From Streptomyces sp. JH14 (GTDB lineage: Bacteria; Actinomycetota; Actinomycetes; Streptomycetales; Streptomycetaceae): a DNA stretch of 64,000 nucleotides. The DNA is taken from NCBI RefSeq assembly GCF_029428675.1, contig NZ_JAJNEL010000001.1:1240001-1304000 (forward strand), read 5' to 3'. The notes under the pieces were generated by a model. The model was not told the origin of the DNA. It did no database searches and saw only the letters and a list, made by a program, of their open reading frames with translations. Position 1 is the first letter of the stretch, and each line of letters begins with the position of its first letter. The position numbers were made by a program, and so were the translations under genes. Positions 41,937-49,356 of the stretch are shown piece by piece.

Positions 41937-43736
41937 GTGACCCCACGTATCGAGGACTACGCCCTCATCGGCGATCTGCAGACAGCCGCCCTGGTCGGCA
42001 GGAACGGTTCTGTGGACTGGCTCTGTCTGCCCCGCTTCGACTCGGGTGCCTGCTTCGCCGCTCTGCTCGGCGACGACGACAACGGCCACTGGCGCATCGC
42101 CCCGAAAGGTGCGGACACCTGCACCCGGCGAGGCTATGTGGGTGACTCCCTCGTCCTGGAGACGTACTGGGAGACCCGCACCGGCACGGTCAAGGTCATC
42201 GACTTCATGCCGCAGCGCGACCAGGAACCCGACGTCATGCGGATCGTCGAGGGGGTCAGCGGAACCGTCGACATGGCGTCGGTGCTCCGGCTGCGCTTCG
42301 ACTTCGGCTCCATCGTGCCGTGGGTGCGCCGCTCGCAGGGGCACCGGGTGGCGGTCGCCGGACCCGACTCGGTCTGGCTGCGCAGCGAGCCGCCGGTCAA
42401 GACATGGGGGCAGGAGTTCTCCACCTGCTCGTCGTTCACCGTCTCCGCGGGCGAGCAGGTGGCGTTCGTACTGACCTGGCACCCCTCGCACTCACCGCGC
42501 CCCGACCTCGTCGATCCGCACGAGGCGCTGAAGAACACCCTTTCCGACTGGGCCGAGTGGTCGGCCCGCTGCAAGTACCGGGGCCCGTACCGCGAGGCCG
42601 TGATCCGCTCGCTGATCACACTCAAGGCGCTCACCTTCGCCCCGACCGGTGGCATCGTGGCGGCCACCACCACCTCGTTGCCGGAGGAGATCGGCGGCGT
42701 ACGGAACTGGGACTACCGCTACTGCTGGCTGCGGGACTCCACCCTGGCGCTCAACGCGTTGCTCTCGGCCGGCTATCTGGAGGAGGCAGCCGCCTGGCGG
42801 GACTGGCTGCTGCGCGCCGTCGCCGGGGACCCGGCCGACCTGCAGATCATGTACGGCCTGTCGGGCGAACGGCGGCTGCCCGAAGTGGAGCTGCCGTGGC
42901 TGCGCGGATTCGAGAACTCCAGCCCGGTCCGGATCGGCAACGCGGCGGTCCGGCAGCGCCAGCTCGATGTGTACGGCGAGGTCATCGACTCACTCCGGCT
43001 CGCGCGCGAGGCGGGCATGGCCGACCAGCCGCACGCCTGGAGCCTGCAGCTCAGCCTGCTCGGGTTCCTGGAGTCCACCTGGCGCGAGCCGGACGAGGGA
43101 CTGTGGGAGATCCGCGGCCAGCGCCGCCATTTCGTGCACTCGAAGGTGATGGCGTGGGTGGCCGCCGACCGGGCGGTGTCCACCCTGGAGGCGAACCCGT
43201 CGCTGGCCGGGGACGCCGGCCGGTGGCGGGTGATGCGCGACGCCGTGCACCGGGAGGTGTGCGAGAAGGGCTACGACCCGGTACGGAACACCTTCACGCA
43301 GTCGTACGGCTCCCGGGACCTGGACGCCGCGACACTGCTGATCGCGCGGACCGGATTCCTGCCGCCGGACGATCCGCGTCTGATCGGCACGGTCGACGCG
43401 GTCCGGGCCGAGCTGGGCAGTGACGGGCTGGTCCGCCGCTACAGCACGGAGGGCGTCTCGATCGACGGGCTGCCGGGCGGCGAAGGGGCGTTCCTGGCGT
43501 GCTCGTTCTGGCTGGCGGACGCGCTGCTCCTGACCGGTCGCGCAGAAGAGGCCAGGGAGCTCTTCGAGCGGCTCCTCGCACTCCGCAACGACGTGGGGCT
43601 GCTCGCGGAGGAGTACGACACGGTGGCGCAGCGGCAGCTCGGCAACTTCCCTCAGGCGTTCAGCCATATCGGACTGGTGGGCACCGCCGTAGCCCTGACC
43701 GGGGAAGACATGCTGGAGACCGAGGCGGCAGGATAG
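41937..43736 (+). CDS. glycoside hydrolase family 15 protein
   Basis: A 599-aa cytosolic protein of the bacterial GH15 group (glucoamylase/trehalase type). An N-terminal beta-sandwich (about 1-230) begins IEDYALIGDLQTAALVGRNG. The alpha/alpha toroid (about 245-595) carries NWDYRYCWLRDSTL and probable catalytic glutamates in DEGLWEIRG and LAEEYD. Actinobacterial members of this form can be trehalases, but glucoamylase activity is equally possible. GTG 41937 is the only reasonable start; no Shine-Dalgarno is visible. An SDR gene follows after 5 bp, so the two form an operon. Confidence 0.92.
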   Translation: MTPRIEDYALIGDLQTAALVGRNGSVDWLCLPRFDSGACFAALLGDDDNGHWRIAPKGADTCTRRGYVGDSLVLETYWETRTGTVKVIDFMPQRDQEPDVMRIVEGVSGTVDMASVLRLRFDFGSIVPWVRRSQGHRVAVAGPDSVWLRSEPPVKTWGQEFSTCSSFTVSAGEQVAFVLTWHPSHSPRPDLVDPHEALKNTLSDWAEWSARCKYRGPYREAVIRSLITLKALTFAPTGGIVAATTTSLPEEIGGVRNWDYRYCWLRDSTLALNALLSAGYLEEAAAWRDWLLRAVAGDPADLQIMYGLSGERRLPEVELPWLRGFENSSPVRIGNAAVRQRQLDVYGEVIDSLRLAREAGMADQPHAWSLQLSLLGFLESTWREPDEGLWEIRGQRRHFVHSKVMAWVAADRAVSTLEANPSLAGDAGRWRVMRDAVHREVCEKGYDPVRNTFTQSYGSRDLDAATLLIARTGFLPPDDPRLIGTVDAVRAELGSDGLVRRYSTEGVSIDGLPGGEGAFLACSFWLADALLLTGRAEEARELFERLLALRNDVGLLAEEYDTVAQRQLGNFPQAFSHIGLVGTAVALTGEDMLETEAAG

Positions 43737-43741
43737 GGGCC

Positions 43742-44497
43742 ATGGATCTTGGACTGAAGGAACGTGTGTACATCGTCACCGGCGCGACCCGGGGACTGGG
43801 GAACGCCACGGCTCGGGAGCTGGTGGCGGACGGCGCGAAGGTGATCATCACCGGCCGTGACGAGAAGAGGGTCGAGGCGGCCGCCGCCGAACTGGGTCCG
43901 GACGTGGTCGGTCTCACCGCCGACAATGCGGAACCCGCCGCGGCGCAGCGGCTGGTGGACGCCGCGCACGAGCGGTTCGGGCGGCTCGACGGCATCCTGA
44001 TCAGCGTCGGCGGGCCCGCCCCCGGCTTTGCCGCCGACAACACGGACGAGCAGTGGCAGTCGGCGTTCGATTCGGTGTTCCTCGGTGCGGTACGACTGGC
44101 CCGCACTGCGGCCGCGGCGCTCGGCGAGGGCGGGGTCATCGGCTTCGTGCTCTCCGGCTCGGTCCATGAGCCGATCGCCGGGCTGACCATTTCGAACGGT
44201 CTGCGGCCGGGCCTGGCCGGATTCGCCAAGTCCCTGGCCGACGAGCTCGGCCCACGGGGCATCCGCGTGGTGGGGGTGCTGCCCGCCCGGATCGACACGG
44301 ACCGGGTGCGGGAGCTGGACGCCCTGTCCGGCGATGCGGAGGCGTCGCGGGCGGCGGCCGAGGCGCGCATTCCGCTGCGCCGGTACGGGACTCCGGAGGA
44401 GTTCGGCCGCACGGCGGCCTTCCTGCTGTCGCCCGCGGCGTCGTATCTGACGGGGATCATGGTTCCGGTGGACGGGGGTGTGCGGCACGGGTTCTGA
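43742..44497 (+). CDS. SDR-family protein lacking the canonical Tyr/Lys pair
   Basis: A 251-aa Rossmann protein with TGATRGLG (about 13-20) and the terminal PVDGGVRHGF expected of FabG-like SDRs. At the catalytic site, counting from the Ser in LSGSV, the positions of Tyr (Ser+13) and Lys (+17) are Ser and Arg within LTISNGLR. It therefore belongs to the divergent SNxLRPG group of SDRs and may use a different mechanism or act without catalysis. It starts 5 bp after the GH15 gene. Confidence 0.87.
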   Translation: MDLGLKERVYIVTGATRGLGNATARELVADGAKVIITGRDEKRVEAAAAELGPDVVGLTADNAEPAAAQRLVDAAHERFGRLDGILISVGGPAPGFAADNTDEQWQSAFDSVFLGAVRLARTAAAALGEGGVIGFVLSGSVHEPIAGLTISNGLRPGLAGFAKSLADELGPRGIRVVGVLPARIDTDRVRELDALSGDAEASRAAAEARIPLRRYGTPEEFGRTAAFLLSPAASYLTGIMVPVDGGVRHGF

Positions 44498-44498
44498 G

Positions 44499-44545
44499 GG
44501 GGCACCGGTGGGCGTCCACCGGACGGCCGCCTTCCCCGGTGCCGC
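44499..44545. terminator. complex hairpin between convergent genes
   Basis: GGCACCGG (44501-44508) pairs with CCGGTGCC (44536-44543); alternatively CCGGTGG and CCACCGG inside it form a smaller hairpin. It lies between the SDR gene and the convergent AmaP gene. Confidence 0.7.
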
Positions 44546-44556
44546 TGCCGCGGCCG

Positions 44557-45144
44557 TCAGCTCACGCGTTCCGCGCGATGTCTGACGGCCCGCAGCCGCA
44601 CCTCGGCCGGCAGTTCCGCCAGACCCGCCGAGTCCCGGGCGTGGGCCAGCGCCTCGTCCGTGAGACGGCCGAGTGCCTCCCCCGGAGCCGCGTGCGGTTC
44701 CATCAGGAGACTGATCCGGGCCTGTGGCGAACTGCGCCGGCCGACCAGCATCACGTGCGCACGGGCCACCCCGTCCAGCGTCCCCGCCTCACCGGCGAGA
44801 ACGCCCTCCAGGGCCCGGCCGCGCAGCAGCGCCCCCGCGCCGTCGCCGCTGTCGACCAGCACCTCGGCGAGGCGGGCGCGGCGCAGTTGGGCGAGCAGCC
44901 ACCACAGGGCGAGGATGACCAGCACGGCGAGAACCACGATCACGGCGGGCCACCACCAGCCGTCGGCGCGCCAGCGTTCGCGGTCCGCTTCGGAAAGCGG
45001 CACATCGGTCTTGCCGTACCAGGGCCACCAGGAGGGTACGGAGAGACCGAGCCCGGCAGCGAGCACCGCGCCGCCGCCGCAGATCAGCACCAGCCCGGCC
45101 AGGCCGAGCAGGATCCGGTTGACGGTCGTGAGCACCGCGGTCAC
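44557..45144 (-). CDS. amaP: alkaline shock response membrane anchor protein AmaP
   Basis: A 195-aa protein with two N-terminal helices (RILLGLAGLVLICGGGAVLA; WWWPAVIVVLAVLVILALWWLL) and a cytosolic Asp23-like domain (about 100-185). AmaP tethers Asp23 to the membrane in Firmicutes. It is the last gene of a five-gene operon with two Asp23-family proteins. It overlaps the DUF6286 gene by 4 bp. Confidence 0.9.
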   Translation of the reverse strand: MTAVLTTVNRILLGLAGLVLICGGGAVLAAGLGLSVPSWWPWYGKTDVPLSEADRERWRADGWWWPAVIVVLAVLVILALWWLLAQLRRARLAEVLVDSGDGAGALLRGRALEGVLAGEAGTLDGVARAHVMLVGRRSSPQARISLLMEPHAAPGEALGRLTDEALAHARDSAGLAELPAEVRLRAVRHRAERVS

Positions 45145-45827
45145 CCCTTCTTCGCCGGACGGCGGACGTGCACGGACAGGCCCGGCGGTCGCGCCAGACC
45201 CAGTTCGTCGATGCCTGCCGCCAGCACGGTGTCCAAGTCGGCCCGTACATCGTCGAGTTCACGAAAGTGCGACACGGCGCGCACCACGACCTTGCTGCGC
45301 CCCATCCGGACCCGTACCGACTGCACACCGGACACCTCGACGGCCCGGTCACGCAGAACCAGGGCGGCAGCGGTCCGGTCGAGCGCGGCCCGTACACCGG
45401 GGCGGTCACGGCGCATCGGCAGCAGGTCGCGCAGGCCGGGCGTGACAGCGAGGACGATCAGCCACAGGCCGATCACCATGGCGACGCCCGCACCGCCGAG
45501 CACCCATGCGTTGCTCAGGTGCCGCTGCGCCAGATCGTCGGCGAGCGAACGGCGCCACTGCATCGCCGGACGGCCGGCCCGTACCGCCGCCACGTCGTAC
45601 AGCAGCAGTCCCGTGCCGCCGAGGACCACCAGCGCGACCAGGCCGGCAGGAACGCGGCGGGCGGACCAGAAGCGGCCGGCGCTGTCGCCGCTGTGCTCCT
45701 TCGTCGGCGACGGATCGTACGACGCGGCGGAGGCCGACTGGTCCAGGGCCACCGTTCCGCCGTGCTCCGCGGGGCCGTCGGTGGGCAGGTCCCGCGCGCT
45801 GCTCCCCGGGTCCTGGGGCTCGGTCAT
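45141..45827 (-). CDS. DUF6286-type membrane protein
   Basis: A 228-aa protein: an acidic, disordered N-terminus (about 1-55), two helices (about 58-80 and 112-135) and a C-terminal alpha/beta domain (about 150-220) resembling an AmaP/Asp23-type fold with VRVRMGRSKVVVRAV. It is always found with Asp23/AmaP genes in actinobacteria as far as I recall. The start follows GGGGAGGATCC. It overlaps both neighbours by 4 bp, so its product is tightly co-produced. Confidence 0.83.
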   Translation of the reverse strand: MTEPQDPGSSARDLPTDGPAEHGGTVALDQSASAASYDPSPTKEHSGDSAGRFWSARRVPAGLVALVVLGGTGLLLYDVAAVRAGRPAMQWRRSLADDLAQRHLSNAWVLGGAGVAMVIGLWLIVLAVTPGLRDLLPMRRDRPGVRAALDRTAAALVLRDRAVEVSGVQSVRVRMGRSKVVVRAVSHFRELDDVRADLDTVLAAGIDELGLARPPGLSVHVRRPAKKG

Positions 45828-46186
45828 CGGATCCTCCCCTGTGCCGCGACGCTCGCTCCAGCGGGGTACAGACGCTCGACCTGTACGACCACCTCGGGCA
45901 CGTCCATGCCCGCCAACGCTCTTACCCGTTCGGTGACCCGTCGACGCACGGCACCGCACTGGTGGCCGATGTCGGTGGGGTATGCGAGTTCGAGACTGAC
46001 CCGTACCCGGGCGGTGTCACGGTGCACGGTGACGGTGGCGTGCGGTGCGGCGCCTTCCTTCGGCGGTTCGTCGATCGCCTCCTTCGCCGCCTGCGCGGCG
46101 ATCTTCGCGACCACCCGGTCGGCGATCCGGGTCGCTCCGCGCTCCGCGGCGGGAATCCTGTCCAGCACCCCCGACACCGCCGTCAC
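45824..46186 (-). CDS. Asp23/Gls24 family envelope stress protein (second copy)
   Basis: A 120-aa Asp23-fold protein with the ADRVVAKIAAQAAKEA helix and the V-x-V-x-L strand pattern (VTVHRDTARVRVSLELAY), ending VPEVVVQVERLYP. A GTG start overlaps the upstream small membrane gene by 4 bp. A histidine-rich detail (DIGHQCGAV) contains one cysteine, unusual for the family. It probably forms complexes with the first Asp23 copy under the membrane. Confidence 0.87.
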   Translation of the reverse strand: MTAVSGVLDRIPAAERGATRIADRVVAKIAAQAAKEAIDEPPKEGAAPHATVTVHRDTARVRVSLELAYPTDIGHQCGAVRRRVTERVRALAGMDVPEVVVQVERLYPAGASVAAQGRIR

Positions 46187-46377
46187 CGCCGTCGGTCGCC
46201 GCGTTCGCGACTTCGGAAGAAGTCGCCGGGTTCCAGGTCGCCGTCCAGGAAGCGGCCGACGACGAAGCCGACCGCTCCCAATGCCGCGACCAGCAGAAAG
46301 GCCCCGAATCCACCGAAGTATCCGGCGAATCCGAGCGCCATGCCGGCCACCAGGCCGACCACAGCCATGCTCATCAT
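46183..46377 (-). CDS. small two-helix membrane protein of the Asp23 operon (DUF2273-like)
   Basis: A 64-aa protein with two hydrophobic helices (AVVGLVAGMALGFAGYF; FGAFLLVAALGAVGFVVGRFL) and a charged tail ending RERGDRRR. Small membrane proteins of this form accompany Asp23 in Gram-positives. GAGGAGCGC precedes ATG 46377; alternatives are 46374 and 46368. It overlaps the next gene by 4 bp. Confidence 0.82.
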   Translation of the reverse strand: MMSMAVVGLVAGMALGFAGYFGGFGAFLLVAALGAVGFVVGRFLDGDLEPGDFFRSRERGDRRR

Positions 46378-46406
46378 GCGCTCCTCAACTGCTGCGGGTG
46401 GGAGGC

Positions 46407-46895
46407 CTACTGCAGACGCGTCTCGGACTCTTCCTCGTCCTCCTCGTCGGGCAGCTTCACATCGCTGACCGCGATATTGACCTCGACGACCTCGAGTCCA
46501 GTCATCCGTTCGACCGCTGCGATGACGTTCTCACGCACATCACGGGCGACCTCGGAGATCGACACTCCGTAGTCGACGACGATCTCCAGGTCGAGCGCGG
46601 TCTGCAGCTCGCCGACCTCCGCCTTGACGCCGCGGGTCACGGACTTGCCGCCGCCGGGGACCCGGTCGCGTACTGCGCCGAAGGTCCGGGAGAGGCCGCT
46701 GCCCATGGCATGGACACCGACCACGTCCCGCGCCGCCATGCCGGCGATCTTCTCGACCACGCCGTCGGCGATGGTGGTACGGCCACGGGTGGCGGGGTCT
46801 CCGCCACCGCGCTTGGTCAGCGGGTTCCTTCTGCCGTCGTCCCCCGCCGCGTGGTCGGGGTTCTCGGGCCGGGTCCGCTGTGGGGTTTCGGTCAT
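46407..46895 (-). CDS. Asp23/Gls24 family envelope stress response protein
   Basis: A 162-aa protein, first gene of the operon. After a disordered, basic N-terminus (about 1-38) the Asp23 domain begins RTTIADGVVEKIAGMAARDV and ends VVEVNIAVSDVKLPDEED, with an acidic tail. Strong matches to the Gls24/Asp23 signature (GVKAEVGELQTALDLEIVVDYG). The start follows GGAAGAG. Expected to form a submembrane network with AmaP and respond to envelope stress. Confidence 0.93.
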   Translation of the reverse strand: MTETPQRTRPENPDHAAGDDGRRNPLTKRGGGDPATRGRTTIADGVVEKIAGMAARDVVGVHAMGSGLSRTFGAVRDRVPGGGKSVTRGVKAEVGELQTALDLEIVVDYGVSISEVARDVRENVIAAVERMTGLEVVEVNIAVSDVKLPDEEDEEESETRLQ

Positions 46896-46988
46896 CGCCA
46901 CTCTTCCCTTCAGGACAGGGTCGGACTTCGCTGCCCACATTAGGTGCGCTTGCCCGATCCCGCGCCGCGAATGCGGCAGGCTGGACCC

Positions 46989-47690
46989 ATGACGACGGCT
47001 GACAGCCCGCACAGGGCCGACGGATGGACAGCTGCGGTACGGCAGAGACTCGGCCTGGGCCGGCTGCTCCCTCTGGGCGGTCCGGCGGACGGGGCGTGGA
47101 TCTCGGAGCGGGCGGCGGTGGCGGTGCTGCGCCGCGTGACGGGGGCGCCGGGCCCCGGCCCTGTGCTCGGTGACGTACGGATCGCGGTGGCGGACCCGGA
47201 CGCCGCCCCGCGCCCCGAACTGCCGGCCCCACCGAGTGCGCTGCCGCCCGGGCCGCTCCGGATCGAGGCGACCATGTCGGCGACAGCCGAGCAGCCACTG
47301 CCCGCCGCCGCGGCCGCGTTGCGCTCGGCGCTGCTGACGGCGGCCGCGGAGCGGCTGGGCCTGGTGGTCGACGAGGTGGATCTGCGGGTGACGGAGCTGC
47401 TGGACGCGGCCCCGGAGCGGCCGGTGCCGGAACCGGCAGCGGTGCGCGCAGTGGAGCCGGACGGCACGGCGGGGACCACGGCCGCCGGGGTTCCCGGCGT
47501 CGCGGCGCTGACCAGGGTGCTGGGCAGCGCGGTGCACACGGCGCCGGACCATGTGCGGGTCGAGCTGGCGACGACCGCGGACCACCGGGCGCTCGACGTG
47601 GCACGGGCGGTGCGTACGGCGGTGGCGGACGCCGTGGACGGGCATCCGCCGGTCACGGTGCTGGTCACCGCGGTGGTGGAGGACGGGTGA
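46989..47690 (+). CDS. Asp23-operon companion protein (called nucleopolyhedrovirus P10 family in some annotations)
   Basis: A 233-aa Ala/Pro-rich soluble protein, divergent from the Asp23 operon. Strand-rich segments such as LRIEATMSATAEQPLP and DHVRVELATTADHRALDVARAVRTAVADAVDG repeat the Asp23 helix/strand theme, suggesting degenerate Asp23-like halves. The viral name is historical and misleading. CAGGCT (46977-46982) ends six nt before ATG 46989, so it is probably leaderless. Confidence 0.72.
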   Translation: MTTADSPHRADGWTAAVRQRLGLGRLLPLGGPADGAWISERAAVAVLRRVTGAPGPGPVLGDVRIAVADPDAAPRPELPAPPSALPPGPLRIEATMSATAEQPLPAAAAALRSALLTAAAERLGLVVDEVDLRVTELLDAAPERPVPEPAAVRAVEPDGTAGTTAAGVPGVAALTRVLGSAVHTAPDHVRVELATTADHRALDVARAVRTAVADAVDGHPPVTVLVTAVVEDG

Positions 47691-47732
47691 AAGGTGTGGA
47701 CGGGCTCCGTCCCCGCCGGTGACGGCAGACCG

Positions 47733-47809
47733 GGCCGGTGCGCCCACGTCCGCCGTCGGCGGCGGGCGCGCGGCCTGTGCCGCGCCCCTCGGACGCGGGT
47801 GCACCGGCC
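47733..47809. terminator. long composite hairpin between convergent genes
   Basis: GGCCGGTGC (47733-47741) pairs with GCACCGGCC (47801-47809), and inside it CCCACGTCCG pairs with CGGACGCGGG with one mismatch, plus smaller GC hairpins. It fills most of the 132-bp gap between convergent genes and is probably a bidirectional terminator. Confidence 0.65.
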
Positions 47810-47822
47810 GGATGCCGTCGTC

Positions 47823-48614
47823 TCAGTCGGTGACGCCCGCCAGGTCGCGCAGGCGACGGCTCTGTGCGGCGCGTTCGGCGGCACGCTGGTCCTCGTACGT
47901 ACGCGAGACCGCGCCGCTCAGCAGTGCCTTGGTCTCGACGACGGCATCGCGCGGGGCCGCCAGCAGCCCGGCGCAGAGGTCGCGGGCCGCCGCGTCGAGC
48001 TGGTCGGCGGGGACGACGAGGTTGGCGAGACCGGTGCGCTCGGCCTCCTCCGCGTACACGAAGCGGCCGGTGGCGCAGATCTCGAGCGCGCGGGCGTACC
48101 CCACCAGGTTCACCAGGGGGTGCGTGCCGGTGAGGTCGGGGACCAGACCCAGGCTGGTCTCGCGCATGGCGAACTGCACGTCCTCGGCGACGATCCGCAG
48201 ATCGCAGGCGAGGGCGAGCTGGAAGCCGGCACCGATGGCATGCCCCTGGACGGCCGCGATCGACACGATGTCGTTGCGGCGCCACCAGGTGAACGCCTCC
48301 TGGTACTCGGCGATGGTCGCATCGAGCTCGGACTCCGAGCCACGCGCCAGGTCGAGGAAGGACGGCTCGCCGTCGAACCCCTCGGGGGTGAACGCCTGCC
48401 GGTCGAGGCCGGCGGAGAAGGACTTGCCCTCGCCGCGCAGCACGACGACTCGCACGCTGCCGGGCAGTGCCCGTCCGACCGCTGTCAACGCCCGCCACAG
48501 AGCGGGGGACTGAGCGTTGCGCTTGGCCGGATTGGTGAGAGTCACCGTGGCAACCGCGTCATCGACGGTGAGTCGTACGCCGTCCTGGTCGAGCACAGAG
48601 TCGAGCGAGGTCAT
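47823..48614 (-). CDS. enoyl-CoA hydratase/isomerase family protein
   Basis: A 263-aa crotonase-fold protein. The oxyanion-hole segments SAGLDRQAF and AIGAGFQLALACDLR are in place. Of the two glutamates used by hydratases, the RETSLGLVPDLTG glutamate is present but the earlier one (the E of GxxCELA) is glutamine here (GAGFQLA). It may therefore be an isomerase or hydrolase rather than a hydratase. The ATG at 48614 follows GGAGGCGCCC; an upstream in-frame start would enter an operator-like palindrome. Confidence 0.88.
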   Translation of the reverse strand: MTSLDSVLDQDGVRLTVDDAVATVTLTNPAKRNAQSPALWRALTAVGRALPGSVRVVVLRGEGKSFSAGLDRQAFTPEGFDGEPSFLDLARGSESELDATIAEYQEAFTWWRRNDIVSIAAVQGHAIGAGFQLALACDLRIVAEDVQFAMRETSLGLVPDLTGTHPLVNLVGYARALEICATGRFVYAEEAERTGLANLVVPADQLDAAARDLCAGLLAAPRDAVVETKALLSGAVSRTYEDQRAAERAAQSRRLRDLAGVTD

Positions 48615-48656
48615 GGGGCGCCTCCGGGATCGGGTGCAGTCAGCATGTCGAGCTAA

Positions 48657-48672
48657 GTGACTGAACAGTAAC
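48657..48672. promoter_or_regulatory. operator-like palindrome before the enoyl-CoA hydratase-like gene
   Basis: GTGACTG-AA-CAGTAAC (48657-48672) is an inverted repeat with one mismatch in 7-bp arms, about 43 nt upstream of the gene's ATG and next to the gbn terminator. Spacing and symmetry suit a TetR- or GntR-type dimer. No regulator is adjacent. Confidence 0.5.
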
Positions 48673-48703
48673 CACCCGGTCGACCGCACGATCGACCGGG
48701 TGG
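48672..48703 (-). terminator. 12-bp hairpin after gbn
   Basis: CCACCCGGTCGA (48672-48683) pairs perfectly with TCGACCGGGTGG (48692-48703) over an 8-nt loop, 68 bp past the gbn stop. Confidence 0.8.
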
Positions 48704-48771
48704 CCACCGCCGAAACCGGTAAGCCCCCGGGCACGTCCGTCCTGCGACGTGTCCCGATCCGCCGACGGCCG

Positions 48772-48993
48772 TCAGGCCGCGGCGGCCTTCTTGCCGCGCG
48801 TCGCTCCGCCGCGTCCTCGCAGAGTGACTCCGGACTCGCTCAGCATCCGGTGGACGAATCCATAGGAGCGGCCGGTCTCTTCGGCCAACGCCCGGATGCT
48901 CGCACCGGAGTCGTACTTCTTCTTCAGGTCTGCCGCGAGCTTGTCGCGCGCGGCGCCGGTCACCCGGCTGCCCTTCTTCAGAGTCTCGGCCAC
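48772..48993 (-). CDS. gbn: small helix-turn-helix nucleoid protein (Gbn-like)
   Basis: A 73-aa basic protein: KKGSRVTGAARDKLAADLKKKY, then a helix-turn-helix (about 33-57, GASIRALAEETGRSYGFVHRMLSE), then a basic AT-hook-like tail (RGRGGATRGKKAAAA). It corresponds by sequence type and position to the Streptomyces nucleoid-associated protein Gbn (remembered as SCO1839), which binds GATC-containing sites and affects sporulation and antibiotic production. GTG 48993 follows GAGGAGGCACGG; the upstream in-frame extension is not conserved-looking. See the GATC cluster upstream. Confidence 0.85.
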   Translation of the reverse strand: MAETLKKGSRVTGAARDKLAADLKKKYDSGASIRALAEETGRSYGFVHRMLSESGVTLRGRGGATRGKKAAAA

Positions 48994-49356
48994 CCGTGCC
49001 TCCTCATGGGAAGTGCGCTCTGGACTCTCATGATCACCCCTCGGGGGCTTCCTGGCCACCCATTCGGCAAGGTCCGTACGACCGGTTTTGCGCCCCGGGA
49101 ATGCGCCCTCACAAGCGGAATCACGCATTCCGCAGTGCTATGGAGGCGAGTTGCTGCGCCCCGGGGACGAACGACCAGGTCAGGGCCGTGCACAGAGCGC
49201 GGCCCCACATGGGTGCGCCCGGCAGCTATCTGCCGGGCGCCGCGCCGCGGTACGAGAGGTCCTCACACAGATGATGGATCACGACTGGGCCGAATGATCC
49301 AGTCCGAGTGGATCAGGGACCGCGAAGACCCCGACAGGAACGGCCGGGGCCCGGGA
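48994..49356 (-). promoter_or_regulatory. gbn upstream region with clustered GATC sites
   Basis: This is 363 bp without a convincing gene between the ABC-F stop and gbn. It should hold the gbn promoter, though I cannot place -10/-35 with confidence. GATC occurs at 49032, 49278, 49297, 49312 and 49355, four of them within 81 bp. As Gbn proteins bind GATC, this could be an autoregulatory site. Confidence 0.45.

Noticed and set aside
48996..49274. 92-aa plus-strand ORF upstream of gbn
   Set aside because: No ribosome site, His/Pro/Arg-rich random-like sequence, and it covers the gbn promoter.
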